Origin: a virus
IMG/VR virus record: IMGVR_UViG_3300020470_000086
Coordinates: 1-34,828 of that record
Length of the DNA: 34,828 nt
Strand: one strand, 5' to 3'
Every line of letters starts with the position of its first letter. Position 1 is the stretch's first letter. Below are positions 23,405-31,552 of this stretch, in pieces. The notes beneath the pieces were generated by a model that saw nothing but the letters and a program-made list of their open reading frames with translations, was not told the origin of the DNA and did no database searches. A program made the position numbers and the translations under genes.

Positions 23405-25596
23405 GCAATCTGTTTAATAAACGAAGAGAGTATCTTCTTGTTGTTTGCCTTAGCTTTCAGGGATTTCTTAAATGCATTCTTAATCTGCCCCTTAGTAGCA
23501 TCCTCAGCAACCTCGAACTCTACCTCTGTATTTAGAATCTTTGTGGATAAAAAGTAAAGCTCTTGGAATCCTAGTATACTAGCACCAACAGTCTTGTTTT
23601 TAGTCCACTCCTTGTGCTTCTTCTTGAATGCTGCTAACTCTAACTCTTGACCCAAGTAATGTGTAGCCTCACGAGGTGTGCAGATACGGAATCCTAAGAA
23701 ATTACACTGTGGAAACTTACTCTTCATGTATCTTAGTAGTTGCTTAGTAAATCCACCACGCTCCCAACGTTGTATCTTACCAGTCTTGCGGTCTCTTAAC
23801 TGTGTATTGTGACGGACAGAGCACCTACGGATATATTTCTGAGATTCACCAGTGTAATCTAACTCAACTTCCTGCCATGCATTTGACCACTGTGCTTCAC
23901 CATCAGACAGTATAGATACATGCACCTTCTCAACACCATTCTTCTTCTGGAATGATGGTATAAGTGTCTGAAGACATGCTATTGCCTCATTCAATGGAGT
24001 GCCACATAGATTCATGTGTGGTGGGACATAATAAGGTATTTGTGATGTAAATTCCCATCCTCTCTTGTGAGTATCACCATAACGTGAATCTATTACAAAA
24101 GCAACTCTCCATACATCCAATGCATAAGTATCAAACGTTGCATTGTTTAGACTACTGCTAAGGAAATTTAATAGATGGAAGTCCTCAGGTATGTTTAAGT
24201 TTCCTGGAGTACCATCCTTTGGTTCTATCTGGTCATTCCAAGTAGCATCCTGCACGAATGCATATACTTCAAATGGAATAGATGCTTTACGACAGAAATA
24301 ACATAGTGAAAGTAATTGCTTGTAAGTATCAAGAATAACCTCTGCCATAGACCCTGACCAATCTAGTAAGAAGATAAGACCATGATTCTTACCATCAGGT
24401 TTTACTGTTATCTTCTTAAAGAGGTCAGTATTCCACTTAAATGTATGCAACTTAGCAGTATCAAGGACACCAGTCCGTGCTACTGTCTCACGTGAGTATG
24501 CAGCAGCAGACTTCTTCATCTCAAACTCTTTAACAAGATAGTTTACTTCCCTTGAGCAGTCTCTTTTAAATTTTTTGTATTCACTATCTACTACTGTCCA
24601 ATCAGGTTTACCCTTGTAATAGTCATGCTCAGGATCTAAGAATTGCTGACTACAATAATAATTAACAGTCTCTTCACGTATATCATCTGGAGATACTACC
24701 ACCTTCTTCATATCAATGTCAGGTACCTCACAGTAGAAGATATTCTCGTGTTGATTTCCACTGATATCCCTCAAGTTTCTCTCCAGACTCTTATCTGTTA
24801 GTGCCTCATCCGAATCCCTATTAGTCTCACCACCTTCCTTACCCATCAACTTCTCAAGTAACTCTTGCTCGTAACTAGGAGTATCTAAATCAGCAGGCTC
24901 ATGCTGTGGTGATGGTTGAGGTCTAGGTCTCTCTGCTTCTTCATTTACATCCTTATCTGGTTGTCCGTTCTCACCAGTCTCAGGTCCAAGGTCAAACATT
25001 GAATGATCTTCAGTCTTACCAGGGTTTGTAGTCCCTTGTCTCTCTAATTTTTTCTGTGCTTCGTATCTATAAACTGCTACTGCTGCCTTAACTGCCTCCT
25101 CAAACGTTTCTGTAACCCCTACAGCGTCTCTGAGGGACTCCTCAGCAGGTTCAAAGGGTATTAAGGAGTATGGACCTATTTTATAGTATAGATTGATGCG
25201 GTCAATCAACTTCAGTGTCTTAGGATCCTCATCTTCCACACCAAAGAAGTCATCCTCATTCAATTCTTGGTATCCCTGATAGAAATCCTTCTGTAAACCA
25301 GGAAACTTACGCTTCATCAACTTCTCAACCCTAGCATCCTCTGTCACATTAATATATGATCTAGGTACCTCTGCCTCTTCCCAATCATCAACAGGAGTAA
25401 AGAGTGCATGCCCTACCTCATGCCCTACTAGCATGTTATATACTCTGTCAGAGCAATCCCAGAGGGGTAACTTTAAAACTCTCTGGTCTACGTCAAAGGA
25501 TGCAGTCTCACACCTTACATGCTCTACAATAAGGTTCTCGGTTGCAAGAAGTTTAGCGAGTGCTCCTTTTACTTCGTTGTATCTAAAGGATGGCAT
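23401..25596 (-). CDS. CobT-like protein with metalloprotease motif and VWA domain
   Basis: The 731-residue protein has three parts. Residues 1-180 include HEVGHALF (HExxH at 59-63) and NVTEDARVE (83-91), a set of zinc-binding positions typical of gluzincin-like proteases. Residues about 190-290 are charged, low-complexity and probably disordered. Residues about 400-650 form a von Willebrand A domain with a MIDAS motif DWSGS (412-416), a later CGTPLNEAI segment and an SDGEAQW segment. This matches the CobT/VWA class that partners MoxR/CobS ATPases, one of which lies downstream. The likely function is ATP-driven remodelling or proteolysis of a target, which is unknown. Confidence 0.85.
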   Translation of the reverse strand: MPSFRYNEVKGALAKLLATENLIVEHVRCETASFDVDQRVLKLPLWDCSDRVYNMLVGHEVGHALFTPVDDWEEAEVPRSYINVTEDARVEKLMKRKFPGLQKDFYQGYQELNEDDFFGVEDEDPKTLKLIDRINLYYKIGPYSLIPFEPAEESLRDAVGVTETFEEAVKAAVAVYRYEAQKKLERQGTTNPGKTEDHSMFDLGPETGENGQPDKDVNEEAERPRPQPSPQHEPADLDTPSYEQELLEKLMGKEGGETNRDSDEALTDKSLERNLRDISGNQHENIFYCEVPDIDMKKVVVSPDDIREETVNYYCSQQFLDPEHDYYKGKPDWTVVDSEYKKFKRDCSREVNYLVKEFEMKKSAAAYSRETVARTGVLDTAKLHTFKWNTDLFKKITVKPDGKNHGLIFLLDWSGSMAEVILDTYKQLLSLCYFCRKASIPFEVYAFVQDATWNDQIEPKDGTPGNLNIPEDFHLLNFLSSSLNNATFDTYALDVWRVAFVIDSRYGDTHKRGWEFTSQIPYYVPPHMNLCGTPLNEAIACLQTLIPSFQKKNGVEKVHVSILSDGEAQWSNAWQEVELDYTGESQKYIRRCSVRHNTQLRDRKTGKIQRWERGGFTKQLLRYMKSKFPQCNFLGFRICTPREATHYLGQELELAAFKKKHKEWTKNKTVGASILGFQELYFLSTKILNTEVEFEVAEDATKGQIKNAFKKSLKAKANNKKILSSFIKQIA

Positions 25597-25765
25597 TGGT
25601 TAATTCGTGTATATGTACAGTATAAGACCCCCGACGGTGGTTTGGGGGTCCAAGTAGACGCTTTTTTAACTGTCTGCGTCTTTCACGGGCGGACCTCAGT
25701 GCTTGAGGTCTTAACGTCCGTTTAGCATCCTTCTTACTATGATGCTGCCAATTTGGAAAAATCAT
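25583..25765 (-). CDS. Possible small basic protein filling the gp46-VWA gap
   Basis: A 60-codon frame starts at ATG 25765, with AAGG three bases upstream inside the 3' end of gp46, and ends 14 bases into the VWA gene. Its product is very basic from residue 11 on (many Lys and Arg, including RSARERRRQLKKR), followed by GPPNHRRGSY. Exact filling of the gap with overlaps on both sides is what this genome does elsewhere. However, the region also contains three hairpins, so it could be an RNA element instead. Confidence 0.4.
   Translation of the reverse strand: MIFPNWQHHSKKDAKRTLRPQALRSARERRRQLKKRLLGPPNHRRGSYTVHIHELTNAIL
25626..25710. other. Cluster of three inverted repeats between gp46 and the VWA gene
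   Basis: Three inverted repeats lie in a row: 25626-25632 with 25644-25650 (7 bp, five G-C pairs in a row), 25656-25661 with 25676-25681 (6 bp), and 25692-25698 with 25704-25710 (7 bp, 5-base loop). None has a clean T-run in the minus-strand direction, so they are not obvious terminators. They may be mRNA processing or stability elements or lie within a small coding frame. Confidence 0.5.
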
Positions 25766-27398
25766 TGACCTTCTCAAAGCGTAGGGTTTTCTCAAATTTA
25801 TCAAGAAGTAGCTCCCCTTTGTGGGAAATGACAAATAAATTAACATTCTTACCCAGACTCTTGAGAATCTTGAGTAATTCATCAGTACTAGCGTCATCTA
25901 GGGATGAATCAAAGACCTCATCCAGTATTAGTAGGTTAGTACTAGCTGAATTCTTGAGTTTTGCTATCTCTCTCCATGTAAAGAGGAGTGCTAGGTCTAT
26001 TTTCTGCTTTTCACCCTCGGAAAAGGATGCATAAGAGAATTCATCACGGAATCTACTCTTAATTACTTCATTAAACTCATCGTCAAGGGTGAAATTGACG
26101 TAAAAGTCCATCGATTGTAGGTATTTATTGATTAGTTGGTTAATTATAGGGATAAACTTAGATATAATCTTAGATTTGATACCACTGTCCTTCAATAGTG
26201 ATCCAACCACCTTCAAATCAGTCATATCACTGTTGACTTTGGCACATCTTTCCTCTGTTCCTGACAAAACATTCTTATATTCAAGGAGTTGCACCCTTTC
26301 TGCCTCTATATCAGGTGCTTCCTTGTTTATATCACCCATTAACTTCTTAAATTCTCTGTTGAGACTCTTATTATCGTGCTGCAACTCATTAATTCTCTGT
26401 GCATACTCACGATACTCAACGATTGTAGTGTTAGCACGGTTCAATGAGTCAGTAATAACGTTAAGACCTTCACTAAACCTCTTCTGCCTTGCCTGTGCTC
26501 CATTAATGAGCTCAGTTTTGTCCATTAGTATCTGATTACAGGTAGGACACTCATCATTCTCCCAGTAAAATTTCAAATCTTTCTCTGCCTTCTCTAGGTT
26601 ATGAGATATTTTCACCCTCATCTCCTTCATTTCATCATATCTTGTCTGTATCTCACTCATTCCAGCAATAACATCAGTTAATCTCTGCATATCTGTGTTG
26701 TTACTGTCTATCCTTCCCTTAATCTCAGACATTCGCTTCTCTGCTTTGTCCTTATACTCTTGATTAAGCTTCTCCATGTTGACTATAGTCTTGTTTTGCA
26801 TGTCCACATGGGAGTTAGCAAGCTTTAATTCATGCTCACACTCTGTAATAATATCCTTTGCTTCCTTAACCTTATCCTTAAGGAGAAGATTCATACGTGA
26901 GAAGACCTGGATATCGAGTAAATCTTCGATAACTTCTCTCCTGACACCTGCTCCAAGCTGCATGAATGGGACAAATGTGGATGAACCGAGGATGACAACC
27001 TGTGTAAAGGACTTATAGTTGAATTTGAGAATCGACTGTTCGAGATATTTCTGATAGTCTCTGCTTGCTGCATCTTGATCGATGAGATTATCGTTCCTAT
27101 AAATTTCAAAAACATTTGGCTTGATACCTCTGACTACTTTATACCTAACACTACCAATAGAGAACTCAATCTCTACCATAGTATCACGTTCATTTATGCT
27201 ATTTACTAACTGTGACTTAGTGATTTTACGGAAGGGTTTGTTGAACAATACAAAGCACAGGGCATCTAACATAGTAGACTTACCTGCACCATTGTTTCCC
27301 ACAACCAAATGAGAAGGTGACTTGTTGATGTTTAATGTAGTGAAAGAGTTACCAGTCGCAAGAAAATTCTTCCAACTAATCTTTTCGAACGTTATCAT
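25737..27398 (-). CDS. 46: Recombination endonuclease subunit gp46 (Rad50/SbcC type)
   Basis: gp46 with gp47 resects double-strand ends for recombination-dependent replication and degrades host DNA. Start ATG 27398 (553 residues) gives the family N-terminus MITFEKISWKNFLATGN. Walker A is GNNGAGKS (34-41). A long central coiled coil is interrupted by a CPTC zinc hook near residue 280. A signature FSEGEKQKIDLALLF and Walker B LLILDEVFDSSLD are near residues 450-490. Length agrees with T4 gp46 (560). The start overlaps the DUF3110-like gene by 23 bases. Confidence 0.95.
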   Translation of the reverse strand: MITFEKISWKNFLATGNSFTTLNINKSPSHLVVGNNGAGKSTMLDALCFVLFNKPFRKITKSQLVNSINERDTMVEIEFSIGSVRYKVVRGIKPNVFEIYRNDNLIDQDAASRDYQKYLEQSILKFNYKSFTQVVILGSSTFVPFMQLGAGVRREVIEDLLDIQVFSRMNLLLKDKVKEAKDIITECEHELKLANSHVDMQNKTIVNMEKLNQEYKDKAEKRMSEIKGRIDSNNTDMQRLTDVIAGMSEIQTRYDEMKEMRVKISHNLEKAEKDLKFYWENDECPTCNQILMDKTELINGAQARQKRFSEGLNVITDSLNRANTTIVEYREYAQRINELQHDNKSLNREFKKLMGDINKEAPDIEAERVQLLEYKNVLSGTEERCAKVNSDMTDLKVVGSLLKDSGIKSKIISKFIPIINQLINKYLQSMDFYVNFTLDDEFNEVIKSRFRDEFSYASFSEGEKQKIDLALLFTWREIAKLKNSASTNLLILDEVFDSSLDDASTDELLKILKSLGKNVNLFVISHKGELLLDKFEKTLRFEKVNDFSKLAAS

Positions 27399-27654
27399 TT
27401 TGTTGTGGCGGTATAACAAATTCATCTGGTGAGATGAGAGTGAATGCATATCCATGCATTTTACAATTCTCCTTCACCTGATCCTCTTCAACCTCAGTCA
27501 CCTCAAGGGTGCGAGGATAATCGATGGCCTTCAGCAGATCATAATACCGAACAGCATCATCCTTGTCAAGGAATATCTGCACGACCCTTTCCACTGAGGA
27601 ATCATCCCTGACAGCGTACACTCCATTAGTTTTTTTATCTGTCAGGATAAACAT
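27376..27654 (-). CDS. DUF3110-like small protein between gp47 and gp46
   Basis: Start ATG 27654 (92 residues) overlaps the gp47 stop as TGATG and has GGAGG four bases upstream. The sequence fits DUF3110, common in cyanobacteria, as I remember it: an N-terminal Val/Ile strand, VVQIFLDKDDAVRYYDLLKAIDYP, then an acidic segment, a Cys, GYAF and FVIPPQQN. The function of the family is unknown. Presence of a cyanobacterium-like domain supports the host assignment. Confidence 0.7.
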   Translation of the reverse strand: MFILTDKKTNGVYAVRDDSSVERVVQIFLDKDDAVRYYDLLKAIDYPRTLEVTEVEEDQVKENCKMHGYAFTLISPDEFVIPPQQNDNVRKD

Positions 27655-28688
27655 CAAACCTCCAGTGCTTCCATATACAGTGATTTAAGTATACCAAATA
27701 TCTTATCTTTATTCTCAAACTCTGCAACACATGTCTCAAGTATGGTCAATGTGTCCTCTATTTCAACATCAGAATCAACATCTTCTAAGTCATAACTAAG
27801 GTCTTCTATTATCTTCAGGTCTGCTAGGTCAACTGCCTGCAATCTTCTTACAACTTGGTCGAATTTAACTTGATCTTTCTTCTCTTCTATGATTAGTTTA
27901 ACATACGTCCCCTCAAGTTTCTTAAGTTTATGAGGTGTCAACTTGATATCATCCTTATAGTATATCTTATTGAATGTAGGGTAGGGATTCTTTACAAACT
28001 TTAACTTCTTGGTGTTAGTATTTAGTATATGAAACCCACGATCATGACCGTAATCATTCCAGTACAACTGACATGGATTACCTAGGTAAGTAACGTTACC
28101 TTTACTACTTTTACAGTGGAAATGACCTGAGCATACTAAGTCAAACTTAGCAAAGTCTTTTGCATCATCACCATGTGTCATGGTAACACCAGGAATAGGA
28201 CTAAATCCTATCAATTCCAAATGTCCACAGCATATAGATGCATCTGTCTCCTTTATAGACTCCCATGTCTTCTCTCTATTCTCATCACACACCCAAGGCA
28301 TGAGGAACATATTCCTACCACCTATCTCCTTCTCTACTGGCTCAGTAATGATGTCAATATTATCAAATTCACCAAGAAGAAGCTCAGGAGAATTGACACG
28401 GAGAGTATTCTTGTAATATATGTCATGGTTACCTATCAACATCGTCAACTTGATACCACGGTCTTGCAACGGACGGAACCACATGTCCTTCGCTGCTTCA
28501 AGACTATGGAAATTTACCCCTTTCCTTCTATCAAAGGTATCACCTAGGCATAGTACCTCTGTGATACCCTCCTTATCGATAGTAGGAAGGACAACTTCAG
28601 TATAAAATTTACGATATCGTTCAACGTAAAACTGATTATCATTACGGACTCCAAAATGCTGGTCCGTAATTAGTAGGACATCCCGCAT
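27654..28688 (-). CDS. 47: Recombination endonuclease subunit gp47 (Mre11/SbcD type)
   Basis: gp47 is the nuclease partner of gp46. The calcineurin-like phosphoesterase motifs are in order: D9 and H11 (ITDQHFG), GD at 49-50 with D53, GNHD at 86-89, a CGHLEL segment and GHFH near residue 190. Length (344) equals T4 gp47 (339). The ATG overlaps the gp55 stop as TGATG. It is apparently intact. Confidence 0.95.
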   Translation of the reverse strand: MRDVLLITDQHFGVRNDNQFYVERYRKFYTEVVLPTIDKEGITEVLCLGDTFDRRKGVNFHSLEAAKDMWFRPLQDRGIKLTMLIGNHDIYYKNTLRVNSPELLLGEFDNIDIITEPVEKEIGGRNMFLMPWVCDENREKTWESIKETDASICCGHLELIGFSPIPGVTMTHGDDAKDFAKFDLVCSGHFHCKSSKGNVTYLGNPCQLYWNDYGHDRGFHILNTNTKKLKFVKNPYPTFNKIYYKDDIKLTPHKLKKLEGTYVKLIIEEKKDQVKFDQVVRRLQAVDLADLKIIEDLSYDLEDVDSDVEIEDTLTILETCVAEFENKDKIFGILKSLYMEALEV

Positions 28689-29152
28689 CAGTATCTCATA
28701 TTAGTTTCGATTCTGCCTTTGATGCTATTCATCTCAGCATGTTCGTCATTACTATCACTATGGAACACTTGGTCATACCCCGACTTCTCAATCAGCTTAT
28801 CACGTATGTCCATCTGTCGCTTCTCCTTTGCTATCCTTCGTAAGAAAGCGTAATATATTATCTGGGTGAAGTAGGCAAATGGATTCTTAGACTTCTCTGG
28901 GTCAAAGTTATCGATATATTGTACACAATTCTCGACACCATCCGATATCATGTCCTCTTTGAACATGTAGTTGATAAAGTTCGGACGATAGGAAAGGTGG
29001 GTGGCTATCTTCAAGAAACATTCAGCAAGGTAGTGTGTTATACGAGGTTTATCCTTGTCTAACATCTTTGCTTCTTTAACTTCCTGACGATACTTAGTTA
29101 TCTCTTCCAGAAACTTTTTATTATCAACGTAATGTTGTTTGCGCTTAGCCAT
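28688..29152 (-). CDS. 55: Late-transcription sigma factor gp55
   Basis: gp55 replaces host sigma to recognise TATAAATA-type late promoters. The 154-residue protein has a sigma region 2-like segment: DMISDGVENCVQYIDNFDPEKSKNPFAYFTQIIYYAFLRRIAKEKRQ, matching the -10-binding helix of sigma70 proteins. T4 gp55 is 185 residues. Start ATG 29152 (MAKRKQHY) is provisional; an in-frame ATG at 29164 is also possible, and neither has a Shine-Dalgarno. A perfect sigma70 promoter precedes it, fitting host-polymerase expression early, before late genes. Confidence 0.9.
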   Translation of the reverse strand: MAKRKQHYVDNKKFLEEITKYRQEVKEAKMLDKDKPRITHYLAECFLKIATHLSYRPNFINYMFKEDMISDGVENCVQYIDNFDPEKSKNPFAYFTQIIYYAFLRRIAKEKRQMDIRDKLIEKSGYDQVFHSDSNDEHAEMNSIKGRIETNMRY

Positions 29153-29190
29153 ATTGGTTCGCATATCATTGCATCACATCTCATAAGTAT

Positions 29191-29219
29191 ATTATAAGAT
29201 TTTCTACCTACTATGTCAA
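29191..29219 (-). promoter_or_regulatory. Consensus sigma70 promoter before gp55
   Basis: On the minus strand TTGACA (29219-29214) and TATAAT (29196-29191) are both perfect and separated by exactly 17 bases. The start codon of gp55 is 39 bases beyond the -10. The TGA stop of the upstream gene lies within the -35. It is the best promoter in the window and should drive gp55, gp47, gp46 and following genes from host polymerase. Confidence 0.85.
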
Positions 29220-29653
29220 CCAGCAGACTGTTGCCATATCTTCTCTAAGGATTTACGTGCGTCTGATACCTTACCGACTAGACCCATATTCTTATTTACT
29301 TTCACATCACGATCAGTCTTAGCACCTCCACACTCCTTCCTCAACCACATCTTGTACATAAGAATACTCTCCATAGACATGGGTGCTACGGTTAGAATAT
29401 TCTTTTCTTGGATTAAATAAAACTCTTCATTGGACCACATCATCCACTTAACCAATCCAACTGCCATGCCAAGTTGACCATCTTTCTCAACAGTATGGGT
29501 GTTAGGTGTTGCAGGGTCCGAAACGAATATGGTTGTTTGTCCAGGAGCATGCTCTTCCTCAGTGGCAATCATTGAACCGATAATAGTCTCACCAGAGTTA
29601 AGTTTAATAACTCCAAAGAATTCTTGCTCGTGTTTAATGTAATTAATGCTCAT
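29216..29653 (-). CDS. Conserved phage protein with Lsm-like opening
   Basis: This 145-residue protein opens with FFGVIKLNSGETIIGSMIATEE, a strand-SGE turn-strand start. A TTIFVSDPA strand follows, then a VGLVKWMMWSNEEFYLIQ segment and a proline-then-helix end (APMSMESILMYKMWLRK). It resembles an Lsm/Hfq-like barrel by eye, and two smaller proteins in the window (7735-8001, 7910-8368) share the layout. Function unknown; RNA or protein binding is only an inference. The ATG lies 11 bases inside the UvsW 3' end. The gene ends in the gp55 promoter. Confidence 0.72.
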   Translation of the reverse strand: MSINYIKHEQEFFGVIKLNSGETIIGSMIATEEEHAPGQTTIFVSDPATPNTHTVEKDGQLGMAVGLVKWMMWSNEEFYLIQEKNILTVAPMSMESILMYKMWLRKECGGAKTDRDVKVNKNMGLVGKVSDARKSLEKIWQQSAG

Positions 29654-31112
29654 GTTTTTTTAAATTAACCTTTATAACCTCATAATCAAAACTCTCTTCA
29701 TCATATATCTTCATCCTCTCTACCAAGTGACGAAGGGTATAGTTATGTTTGGCACCTCTTGAGCAGTCGTCTGCTATATCATATAAAACTGCTTGAGCTT
29801 TGTTGTCACCCTTCCTTAATACACGTCCAATAGACTGTAGATTCCTTACCCTAGACTTGCTAGGTGAAGCGAAGATAACATTGTGTAGGTTGCGAATGTT
29901 AATGCCTGTAGAGAATGTTCCGTATGACGCTAATATTATAGCATCTTTTTGCGATTCGCAAATCTTACGTGCCTCTTCCCTTTCTACAGCATCTACACCG
30001 CCATGTATGAAAAAGATCTTACGATCCTTATTTACCTTACTATTTATTAATTCCCACAGTGGTTCACCATGTTTCTCTATGAAATTGAAGAGGATAAGGG
30101 TGTTTCCCTCCAAGTCTAGTGCCAGATTAGTAATGAAATTACTACGTCTGGTGTGCATACAGAGGTAATCCATCTCCTGCTGGTATGTATCAAAGGGTAC
30201 CCACCCATGCTTGAGTAGTAGTATCCTCACCTTCAGTGGTGTTAACTGTCCCTTCTTCATAAGGTCAACAGTCTGTGTTACTCTGTCAACCCTACCAAAT
30301 AGTCCTTCTAGGACAAGTTGGTGACTCTCCATACCATCGAGAGTACCAGTAAGACCCACGCGGTATTTAGCGTCAAAGCACTTAGTAAGTATACCCGTGA
30401 GACTCTTCGCCTTGTATTGATGCGCTTCATCACCTATAATAACGTCAAACCTTTCAAAGAATTTCCTTGGCTCCTTATAGATAGATTGCCAAGTTGAGAT
30501 TACGACTGGGTTTTTAACATACTTTTCCTCTCCACCCATAATCTTATGAACAAAATGCCCGACATACCAACCATACTCTATAAAATCCTTATACAACTGT
30601 TCTACGAGAGAGACCGTAGGAACAATGATTAGTATCTCCCTCTCATGCTGAAGGTGCCAACGTACCAAAGCATATATTATGAGAGATTTTCCCGATCCTG
30701 TGGGCGATAGTAGAAGTTTGCGATTGCATTTAATTGCGAGGTAAAGTCCTCGGAGTTGGTAATCACGTATCCTGAATGGTAGTTGAAGAGAACGAACAAA
30801 AGTCGCAATGCTTTCAGGTGTAACATACTTTTCCTCCTCATTCGGGTAACCGTAATACTCACTGTTCTCTACAGTATAGTGGTATCCTTTCTCCTCTAAG
30901 TAATGAAGTAAGTAATCATATAGACCAACATATAATTCACCTGTACCAGGTGAGTATAGTCTTATCTTACCGTCCCAATACCTCCGCTTAACTGCTGGCA
31001 TATACTTTGCGCCAGGCACCTCAAAGCAGAAGTGTTCGGACAACTCTTTGTGAAGATGTGGTTCAGCATCAACCTTCAAAAAGACTTCATTCTTTTTTGT
31101 AATTGTAGTCAC
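29643..31112 (-). CDS. uvsW: UvsW DNA/RNA helicase
   Basis: UvsW is a superfamily 2 helicase that unwinds recombination intermediates and R-loops, shutting down origin replication in T4. The 489-residue protein begins with an N-terminal domain, then an RDYQL Q-like segment. Walker A is SPTGSGKS (136-143), and the DEAH box is at 228-231. TGTLDG (motif III), a SYGTFSTGINI segment and a QSIGRVLRKG (motif VI) follow. Length is close to T4 UvsW (503). The start is GTG 31112, overlapping the UvsY stop as GTGA. Confidence 0.95.
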   Translation of the reverse strand: MTTITKKNEVFLKVDAEPHLHKELSEHFCFEVPGAKYMPAVKRRYWDGKIRLYSPGTGELYVGLYDYLLHYLEEKGYHYTVENSEYYGYPNEEEKYVTPESIATFVRSLQLPFRIRDYQLRGLYLAIKCNRKLLLSPTGSGKSLIIYALVRWHLQHEREILIIVPTVSLVEQLYKDFIEYGWYVGHFVHKIMGGEEKYVKNPVVISTWQSIYKEPRKFFERFDVIIGDEAHQYKAKSLTGILTKCFDAKYRVGLTGTLDGMESHQLVLEGLFGRVDRVTQTVDLMKKGQLTPLKVRILLLKHGWVPFDTYQQEMDYLCMHTRRSNFITNLALDLEGNTLILFNFIEKHGEPLWELINSKVNKDRKIFFIHGGVDAVEREEARKICESQKDAIILASYGTFSTGINIRNLHNVIFASPSKSRVRNLQSIGRVLRKGDNKAQAVLYDIADDCSRGAKHNYTLRHLVERMKIYDEESFDYEVIKVNLKKHEH

Positions 31113-31552
31113 CTGATACCATAATACTTGACAATTTCAATAGTATTCTTGATAGCAAACCCACGGTTGTGAATCTCCTTAAGAATCCTATCAATAGAAT
31201 TTATACAAGTTTCTAGGTAGTCTATTTTCTGCTTGGCCTTACATACCTCATCATCACTATCGATGAACATGTCAAGGTCACCCTTCAATACTTTAAGATC
31301 AAAAGGTTTCTCTGCATATACTGAGGCAGGTGCCTTACCGTTGTAATATAACCACTTCTCTTTATATAATCTTTTATACACTGTCTGTGCATCAGACAGC
31401 ATAAGTTTAAATTCATTATATAATTGGAGATATTTGGCATGGAGCCTTGGAGTTTCCATACTATCGTTGGCAAGCAACTCAGGTAACTCCCTATGGTCAT
31501 AGAATGATTCAGCATCCTTAGCCCATAGCTCCTCAATTTTCTCAAGATTCAT
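31109..31552 (-). CDS. uvsY: Recombination mediator UvsY
   Basis: UvsY loads UvsX onto single-stranded DNA coated with gp32. The 147-residue helical protein matches T4 UvsY (137) in length and in its C-terminal IKSRGFAIK-like segment, here ILKEIHNRGFAIKNTIEIVKY. The central WLYYNGKAPASVYAEKPFDLKVLKGDLD is also similar. It lies directly upstream of uvsW, as in T4 relatives. The ATG overlaps the previous stop as ATGA. Confidence 0.88.
   Translation of the reverse strand: MNLEKIEELWAKDAESFYDHRELPELLANDSMETPRLHAKYLQLYNEFKLMLSDAQTVYKRLYKEKWLYYNGKAPASVYAEKPFDLKVLKGDLDMFIDSDDEVCKAKQKIDYLETCINSIDRILKEIHNRGFAIKNTIEIVKYYGIR

Noticed and set aside
25626-25650. G-C-rich hairpin as a terminator for gp46
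   Set aside because: The stem is strong, but no run of Ts follows in the direction of transcription, and it lies close to the next gene's start.
25583-25897. 104-codon minus-strand frame over the end of gp46
   Set aside because: The first 44 codons are a shadow of gp46. Only the shorter part from 25765 was kept as a low-confidence gene.
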